Below, in pieces: positions 59,027-64,000 of a DNA stretch of 64,000 nucleotides (position 1 is its first letter; each line of letters begins with the position of its first letter). This DNA comes from CAIYRG01 sp964494505 (GTDB lineage Bacteria > Pseudomonadota > Alphaproteobacteria > Micropepsales > Micropepsaceae): NCBI GenBank assembly GCA_964494505.1, contig CAZBRO010000020.1, forward strand, positions 1 through 64,000, written 5' to 3'. Under the pieces are notes generated by a model. The model ran no database searches. It saw only the letters and a program-made list of their open reading frames with translations, and was not told the origin of the DNA. The translations under genes were made by a program, and so were the position numbers.

Positions 59027-60034
59027 TCAATTGGCCAATGCGCGGGCCGCCTTCGCAACCACGTCCTTCGGCGTCGCGTAGAGCGAGGCGACGACCGCAT
59101 CCACTTCCGCGCCGCTCACCGGATCGACCTCGAGCTGTAACTTCTCGGCACCAGCGAGAAATGCGGGGTCCTTCATCGTCTCGTCGAAGGCCCTCCGCAA
59201 TATTGCCTTGCGGTCGGCCGGAATGCCCGGCGGCGCCGCAAAGGGCCGCGCCGTGACTTGCGTTGCCACTACAAAGTCGAGAATCTGGCGCTGCTCGGCT
59301 GTCTTGGCGAATTCGCTGGCGAGAGGCACATCGGGCAAATCAGGGCGTCTCTTGGCTCCTGTCTGGATGAGAATGTTGACTTTCCGATCCCGCAGCCAGC
59401 TGGCGTAATGACTCTTGACGGTGCTCCACGAGAAGCCGCACAGCCCATCCACCTCGCCGCGCTGCATGGCGAGCGTGATGTCGCTGGTGCCGGGAAAGCC
59501 GCTGGCCAACCTGATCTTGGCCCCGAAAATGTTTTTGTAGAGTTTGGTGAAATTGTCGGGGTCGGCGCCTGCCGCCGAACCGCCGGCGGTGAATTGCTTG
59601 GTCATCACATCTTGCCAGGTCTTGATCGGGGATTTGTACCAGCTGATGCAGATGCTGACTTCCTTGGTCACGCTGCCGATCCAGTTGAGTTTGGCGGCGT
59701 CAAAATTGGCTTGACCGAACAGAGGCGCGACAATCTGCTCGCGGCCGAAGGTGCCGATGACCGTGCCGTCCTTGGGGGCAACCGAATAAAGATAATTCAC
59801 CGCCTTGAGCGAGCCGGCGCCAGGCATGTTCTGCGTCACGATGGCGGGATTGCCGGGGATGTGCTTGCCGAGATGCTGCGCCAGAAGCCGGGCATAGAGA
59901 TCGTAACCTCCACCCGGCGTAAAGCCGACGATGACGAAAATCGTACGGCCCTTGTAGAAATCTCCGCTCACGGACGCATGGGCAGGCGCCAGCATGGCGC
60001 TCGCGGCAAAGAGGGAAGCCAAAACGCCCTTCAT
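59027..60034 (-). CDS. TctC/Bug-type tripartite tricarboxylate transporter binding protein
   Basis: The 335-residue exported protein (signal peptide about 1-20, APAHASV) shows the Bug family pattern: ITVGFTPGGGYDLYARLLAQH-like start, then IVTQNMPGAGSLKAVNYL, NWIGSVTKEVSICISWY, and LIQTGAKRRPDLPDVPL. It binds a carboxylate in the periplasm. The membrane subunits TctA and TctB are not in this window, so this is an orphan binding protein, as is common in some lineages. It precedes the lipoprotein gene on the same strand. Confidence 0.85.
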   Translation of the reverse strand: MKGVLASLFAASAMLAPAHASVSGDFYKGRTIFVIVGFTPGGGYDLYARLLAQHLGKHIPGNPAIVTQNMPGAGSLKAVNYLYSVAPKDGTVIGTFGREQIVAPLFGQANFDAAKLNWIGSVTKEVSICISWYKSPIKTWQDVMTKQFTAGGSAAGADPDNFTKLYKNIFGAKIRLASGFPGTSDITLAMQRGEVDGLCGFSWSTVKSHYASWLRDRKVNILIQTGAKRRPDLPDVPLASEFAKTAEQRQILDFVVATQVTARPFAAPPGIPADRKAILRRAFDETMKDPAFLAGAEKLQLEVDPVSGAEVDAVVASLYATPKDVVAKAARALAN

Positions 60035-60242
60035 CCGATATTCCCCGAACAGCCGGCGGAGGACCCAGCCTCACACCACGAGCGCCCTTTTGATAGGCCC
60101 ATCAGTTTAAGCTCGATGTTGGCGACAATGCTAACCCTTAGTCTCTCTGCTCGCAGATGAACGAAGACCGGCCGGCCGGAATAAGCGGGGTGAATTGCGA
60201 GTTTGGGTTTGGGTTTCGGGGCTGATTTGCTATCGTTCCGGC

Positions 60243-61427
60243 ATGGATACGAACCGCCGCGCATTCTTTCAGTTCCTCGCCGCGAGTGCTGTGCTTACGC
60301 CCTCCGTCCGCGCGTTGGCACAACAACTCGCAGTTTCGAACCAACCTTCGGCCATTACGAGCGCGAAAGACGCGCTGCAGGTGATGGACTTCGAGGAGGC
60401 CGCGCGGCGCGCCCTTCCTCCTGCGCATTGGGGCTACATGGCCAGCGGCTCCGACGACGACATGACGCTGAAAGCCAATGTCGAAGCGTTCAAGCACATC
60501 GGGCTGAAACCGCGCCGCCTCGTCGATGTGTCGAAGCCCGACCTCAGCACCGAAATCTTCGGGACGCGGTGGGAGACGCCGCTTTTCATCTGCCCGGTTG
60601 GCGGGCAGCGGGCCTTTCATGCAGAGGGCGAGATGGCCACCGCGCGTGCCGCAAAGGCCAGACATCACACGATGATCCTCTCCAATGTCACGACCTACGC
60701 GGTCGAAGATATTGCCAAGGCGCTCGGCACGCCGCCATGGCAACAGCTTTACATGCCCGTGAAGTGGGAAGACACCGAGCGGTTGGTGAAACGCATCGAA
60801 AATGCCGGCAGCCCGGTGCTTGTCTGGACTGTCGATCTGCTTGCCGGACGAAACACCCCGACGATGACGCGCTTCGCCCGGCAGGACACGCGCAACTGCG
60901 TTTCCTGTCACACCGGCGGGCCCGGCGTCCCGATCTTTCGTCCGATGTTTGACGGCCTGGAGGGACGCTACAACCCGCCGGACGCGACCTGGGCGACCTT
61001 CGATCGTCTGAAGAAATTGACGAAGATGAAGGTCATGCTCAAAGGCATCGACAACGCGGAAGATGCTGAGCTCGCCGTTCAGCACGGCGTCGACGGTCTC
61101 GTCGTGTCGAACCATGGCGGACGCGCGGCGGAGACGTTGCGGGCGACGATCGATTGCCTGCCGGAAGTTGCCGCGGCGGTGAAAGGGCGCGTGCCCGTGT
61201 TCCTGGACGGCGGCGTCCGTCATGGCGCCGACATCTACAAGGCTCTTGCGTCCGGCGCGAGCGGGGTCGGTATGGGCCGCCCTTATATCTGGGGGCTGTC
61301 GGCATTCGGTCAGGATGGCGTCGAGCGCGTTCTCGAAATCCTGCGCGCCGAACTGAGGCTGACCATGCAGCAAATGGGCACGCCTGCGATAAAGGACATC
61401 AATTCCTCGCGGCTGGTGCGCATGTAG
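60243..61427 (+). CDS. Tat-exported FMN-dependent alpha-hydroxyacid dehydrogenase with CxxCH
   Basis: The 394-residue protein has a Tat signal (NRRAFFQFLAASAVL) and the FMN alpha-hydroxyacid dehydrogenase barrel: VDGLVVSNHGGR with the catalytic His, VFLDGGVRHGADIYKALASG and MLKGIDNAEDAEL with the Lys. The usual RQLD after the His-Gly-Gly motif reads RAAE. C219-V-S-C-H223 lies in the loop-4 region (RNCVSCHTGGPG), a heme c-type motif not standard for the family. It may be a periplasmic lactate- or glycolate-type dehydrogenase using a heme. ATG at 60243 is chosen so that the Tat motif starts the protein. Confidence 0.82.
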   Translation: MDTNRRAFFQFLAASAVLTPSVRALAQQLAVSNQPSAITSAKDALQVMDFEEAARRALPPAHWGYMASGSDDDMTLKANVEAFKHIGLKPRRLVDVSKPDLSTEIFGTRWETPLFICPVGGQRAFHAEGEMATARAAKARHHTMILSNVTTYAVEDIAKALGTPPWQQLYMPVKWEDTERLVKRIENAGSPVLVWTVDLLAGRNTPTMTRFARQDTRNCVSCHTGGPGVPIFRPMFDGLEGRYNPPDATWATFDRLKKLTKMKVMLKGIDNAEDAELAVQHGVDGLVVSNHGGRAAETLRATIDCLPEVAAAVKGRVPVFLDGGVRHGADIYKALASGASGVGMGRPYIWGLSAFGQDGVERVLEILRAELRLTMQQMGTPAIKDINSSRLVRM

Positions 61428-61471
61428 ATCGGTGCGCTGACCGCCGCGCTGATTGACACGCCATAGCCCGA

Positions 61472-62206
61472 TCAGAAGCTGATTCCTTCCCGATACCGCG
61501 GGTTGGCGACAAATGAGCAGCCGCAGCGGCGCTCAAGGATTTCCAACTGTCTTGGGTCCAAAGCTGCCAGCCACTCGCGAATGCGCCAGAAATCCACACG
61601 TTTGGCGTTCGGCGGCGGAGCCTCTCCGGCGGCCTCATAGGTATGGGCCCAAAGACAATGATAATTCACGGTCTTCCTCTTCACGATTTGAGAGTTCAGG
61701 TTTTTCCCCTTGAGAGCCGCATAGAATACCCGGTCGCAAATCGGCGCGACCTGGGCGGGCATCAGCGAAAAATGATGCATGACGTGGTAACTGCCGGGCA
61801 GGAGGAAAAAGCAATTCGTATCGACGTGGAGTTCGACAGGGTGGTCGGCCGTGTCGATGGGTGAGCCATCCGGCCTGCACAAATTGCGTTGTGCAATGAC
61901 ATAGTCGCAGTGCTCGATCGTCAGGGACGCTTCGACGCATGCCGAGATGTGATCTTTTTCCAGCCAATTGTCGGCATCGAGAAGCCCTATGCCTTCGTAT
62001 CCTCCCGACATGGCCAACAGCGCGCCGACGCCGCGGGGTGTGTTGCCGTAATCCCCATAATTGCGATCGAGCCTTAAGTGGCGCACGGCCTCGTTGTCGA
62101 TCCAATCCTGAGGCTGGCCGAAAGAATTCTTTCTCTCGTCATTGCATAATCGCGCCGGAAGGCCGCCCGGTCCATCCGCGATAGCCGCGGGAAAACGCGC
62201 TCGCAC
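61472..62206 (-). CDS. GT-A fold glycosyltransferase, N-terminus possibly broken
   Basis: The 244-residue protein has the GT2-like motif GIGLLDADNWLEKDH (Asp-Ala-Asp metal site), preceded by GDYGNTPRGVGALLAM and followed by HVMHHFSLMPAQVAP. These fit GT-A glycosyltransferases acting on nucleotide sugars. The usual first strand and helix are absent: the frame starts at a GTG, a stop lies just upstream, and IADGP appears within the first residues. An overlapping ORF in another frame (up to 62334, RGHCLRVLERTDS) could be the lost start, so a one-base frameshift near 62190-62200 is possible. If so, this is a pseudogene or a sequencing error. Confidence 0.6.
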   Translation of the reverse strand: MRARFPAAIADGPGGLPARLCNDERKNSFGQPQDWIDNEAVRHLRLDRNYGDYGNTPRGVGALLAMSGGYEGIGLLDADNWLEKDHISACVEASLTIEHCDYVIAQRNLCRPDGSPIDTADHPVELHVDTNCFFLLPGSYHVMHHFSLMPAQVAPICDRVFYAALKGKNLNSQIVKRKTVNYHCLWAHTYEAAGEAPPPNAKRVDFWRIREWLAALDPRQLEILERRCGCSFVANPRYREGISF

Positions 62207-62418
62207 CCAAGCCAGCCCGTATCACCGGTCCGGCTCTCGGACATTGAGTCGGTTCGCTCGAGAACGCGCAAGCAATGGCCGCGCGCGAAAACCCTTGGAT
62301 GACGCAGCTCTGCGTGCGGACGACGATCCGCCAAGCGTGCTCAGAGCGGACCGAAGCAGCTTTAGACTCTATTATGCCGAGGTGCACTGTTCGAACGTAA
62401 TCGTTGTTCGGTCCCGCT

Positions 62419-63072
62419 TTAACCCATGCTTGCCGGGCATTTGCTCGCGGCGCATGTCAGCGGCGTGTGCGCCTGCATCGGGCAGGTCTGCACCTTCTGC
62501 AGGACTTCCATCGCGGAGATGCAATCGAGTTTGTGCACGATGTTCTGCCGTTGGCGTTCGATGGCCTTGACGCTTTTCGATAAGTTCCGGGCGATCGCCT
62601 TGCTGGAAAGGCCAAGTTTCATCTGACCCAGCACAGCCCTTTCCGTTTCCGTCAACTGGGCGATCTTCCTCTGCACCGTTTCGCAACTCCGGCGCTTGAG
62701 GACCCATTGCTGGTCTTCGAAGCAGAACCGCTCCAATCTGTTGAGAAAGGAATTGTCATCGAGGGGCTTTTCAAACACGGTTGCCGCACCCATTTCCATG
62801 GCGGCGACGACCGTCTGAACGTCTGCGTAAGCGCTGATCAGGATGACCGGCACCGAACTTTTCTTACGCAGCAGCCTCAGCACTTCCAAACCGGAAAGCG
62901 ACGGCAAGCGATAGTCGAGGACTACGCAGCCCGGACGTTCGAGGTTCCCTCTGCCGAGAAGAGTTTCCGGATTATTCCATCCTTCGGTTTGCAAGCCGAC
63001 GGATCGGATCAGGCCGCACAACGAATCTCGAAACCGGTCGTCGTCATCGACAACGTAAACATGAGCACTCAT
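62419..63072 (-). CDS. FixJ-like response regulator with LuxR-type DNA-binding domain
   Basis: A 217-residue protein: receiver (YVVDDDDRF acidic cluster, Asp53 in VVLDYRLPS, VFEKPLDD with Lys) and a LuxR-type helix-turn-helix at about 137-200 (LTETERAVLGQMKLGLSSKAIA, VKAIERQRQNIVHKL). The architecture is FixJ/NarL. A Cys-containing tail follows. It lies 34 bases after the histidine kinase gene on the same strand and is probably phosphorylated by it. Its target genes cannot be read. Confidence 0.9.
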   Translation of the reverse strand: MSAHVYVVDDDDRFRDSLCGLIRSVGLQTEGWNNPETLLGRGNLERPGCVVLDYRLPSLSGLEVLRLLRKKSSVPVILISAYADVQTVVAAMEMGAATVFEKPLDDNSFLNRLERFCFEDQQWVLKRRSCETVQRKIAQLTETERAVLGQMKLGLSSKAIARNLSKSVKAIERQRQNIVHKLDCISAMEVLQKVQTCPMQAHTPLTCAASKCPASMG

Positions 63073-63106
63073 GATTGGCCACTTGCTTTCCCCTGCTCTT
63101 ACATCG

Positions 63107-63826
63107 CTATGCTGTCGGCAGAATTATCTCCATGCATGTCCCACGCCGCCGCGAGCGGCAGGAGACGTGTCCGCGGTGCCAACGAACGATATCGCCCGCG
63201 ATGGCAAGCCCGAGCCCGCTTCCGTCCGCACGAGTCGTGACAAAGGGTTCGAATATTCGGTCCCGAATGTCTTCGGACAGTCCGCAACCATTGTCGAAAA
63301 CCTGAACCGCCGTCGTTACCGGGGTCGTCGCGGCAATACGGATCGTCAGCTTTCGGGCGGCTATTGCCGGGTCGTCGAGGGCTGCAACACTATTGATCAA
63401 GAAATTGTAGAGCGCTGTTTCCAGCAATGCCTGGACGCCGCTCACCAGGGTCTGGTTCGTGCGAATCGCGAGACGAACCACAATCTGTTTGGCATCGGCC
63501 AACGCCCGAAGCCGATCGATTGCATCCCGGCAAACTTCGACCAAGCAAACAATGGACTTCTTCGTCGGCCTGCGTTCGGTCAGCAATCGTAGATGTTTGA
63601 TCGTTGTGGTCGCGCGTAGCGCTTCCGCCTTGATGCTCTTCAGGTAGTCATCGATATCCTGCGGCCTGACCACCGGCTTGGCGAGATTCCGGGAAAGCGT
63701 ATTGACGAGGTTGATGATAGTCCCGAGCGGATGATTGAGTTCGTGCGCTACATAGGCCGTCATGACGCGCACGGTCGTTTCGCGTTCCCATTGGCGCCCC
63801 AGGTCGCTTCCCACGGTTTCCAGCAT
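63107..63826 (-). CDS. Sensorless histidine kinase, partner of the FixJ-like regulator
   Basis: A 239-residue cytoplasmic histidine kinase. The H box AHELNHPLGTI (phospho-His near residue 28) is at the N-terminus, preceded by only about 20 residues, so there is no PAS, membrane or other sensor domain. The N box is NFLINSVAAL, G1 is DNGCGLS, and G2 is GSGLGLAI. A stop codon lies a few codons upstream in frame, so this is not a truncation of a longer ORF in this window. It may respond through another protein, or the sensor half may be lost. Followed by the response regulator gene. Confidence 0.85.
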   Translation of the reverse strand: MLETVGSDLGRQWERETTVRVMTAYVAHELNHPLGTIINLVNTLSRNLAKPVVRPQDIDDYLKSIKAEALRATTTIKHLRLLTERRPTKKSIVCLVEVCRDAIDRLRALADAKQIVVRLAIRTNQTLVSGVQALLETALYNFLINSVAALDDPAIAARKLTIRIAATTPVTTAVQVFDNGCGLSEDIRDRIFEPFVTTRADGSGLGLAIAGDIVRWHRGHVSCRSRRRGTCMEIILPTA

Positions 63827-64000
63827 TGGTGCCTTTCATAAGGGCGCCCATGCGAGCAGCCTATTCGATCTCCCCTGCCTAGGGATCGACGCCCTTACCG
63901 AAGGTAAGCCCTACAGCAACTGGGCAAACATAAATTGACAATTGCCATCAAATCAGACGAGCGACCGTCGATTCGTGCTCATGATGGGAGATCTTGCGTA
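63827..64000. other. Non-coding end of the window
   Basis: This 174-base stretch upstream of the histidine kinase gene should contain its promoter. I see no gene, repeat or structured RNA in it, and the next upstream gene is outside the window. Confidence 0.6.

Noticed and set aside
1..64000. CRISPR array, tRNA, rRNA, insertion sequence or phage genes
   Set aside because: No regular direct repeats, no cloverleaf or rRNA-like segment noticed, and no transposase, integrase or phage structural protein among the frames. The single Gp49-like toxin is not enough to call a prophage.

Overview
The window reads as one stretch of a GC-rich alphaproteobacterial chromosome, probably from a soil or rhizosphere organism. 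The evidence is the Tad/Flp pilus locus in the cpa gene order known from Caulobacter and rhizobia, a FixJ-type response regulator with a partner kinase, and many exported oxidases, propeller proteins and solute-binding proteins. The pair of DUF1552 and DUF1592 genes and a repeated exported-protein family suggest a Rhizomicrobium/Micropepsaceae-like lineage, but that placement is inference. I saw no rRNA, tRNA, CRISPR array, insertion sequence or phage block.

Layout. 1-2.1 kb: the 3' part of a TesB-type thioesterase and a HAMP-domain membrane protein. 2.1-16.5 kb: a complete Tad pilus locus, with two TadE/F-like minor pilins and a VWA-containing TadG in divergent orientation, a stand-alone CpaC-N-like protein, two short Flp pilins, then cpaA-B-C-D-E-F, tadB, tadC and a convergent tadD lipoprotein. 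Strong terminators follow tadG and the second pilin. 16.7-25.9 kb: exported proteins (TAXI binding protein, metallo-beta-lactamase fold hydrolase, NHL and SMP-30 propellers, two members of an exported family, two unknown secreted proteins) and a small HigBA-like toxin-antitoxin pair. 26-32.3 kb: PadR regulator, RND permease and adaptor, a Tat-exported alpha/beta hydrolase with Cys in the nucleophile position, and a cupin.

32.4-40.4 kb: six minus-strand genes, closely spaced or overlapping. They combine LysM-like, OmpA-like, peptidoglycan-binding and carboxypeptidase-regulatory domains with a large protein ending in a metzincin-like zinc site. Five of the six lack signal peptides. This looks like an orphan envelope-targeting module of the kind found next to contractile injection systems, but no injection-system gene is present. 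It is the best candidate for an undescribed system here.

40.6-50 kb: an exported ankyrin protein, a small secreted protein with a tiny upstream ORF, the DUF1592/DUF1552 cytochrome-type pair, a third member of the exported family, and a GH42-like glycosidase. 50-54.4 kb: a 993-residue fusion of an ATP-grasp-like half with an M32 carboxypeptidase, followed 13 bases later by a FucP-like MFS transporter. 54.4-61.4 kb: a receiver-only regulator, cupin, cytochrome-PQQ dehydrogenase, SGNH hydrolase, lipoprotein, TctC-type binding protein, and a Tat-exported FMN hydroxyacid dehydrogenase carrying a CxxCH motif. 61.5-64 kb: a glycosyltransferase that may have lost its N-terminus, and a FixJ-like regulator with a sensorless histidine kinase.
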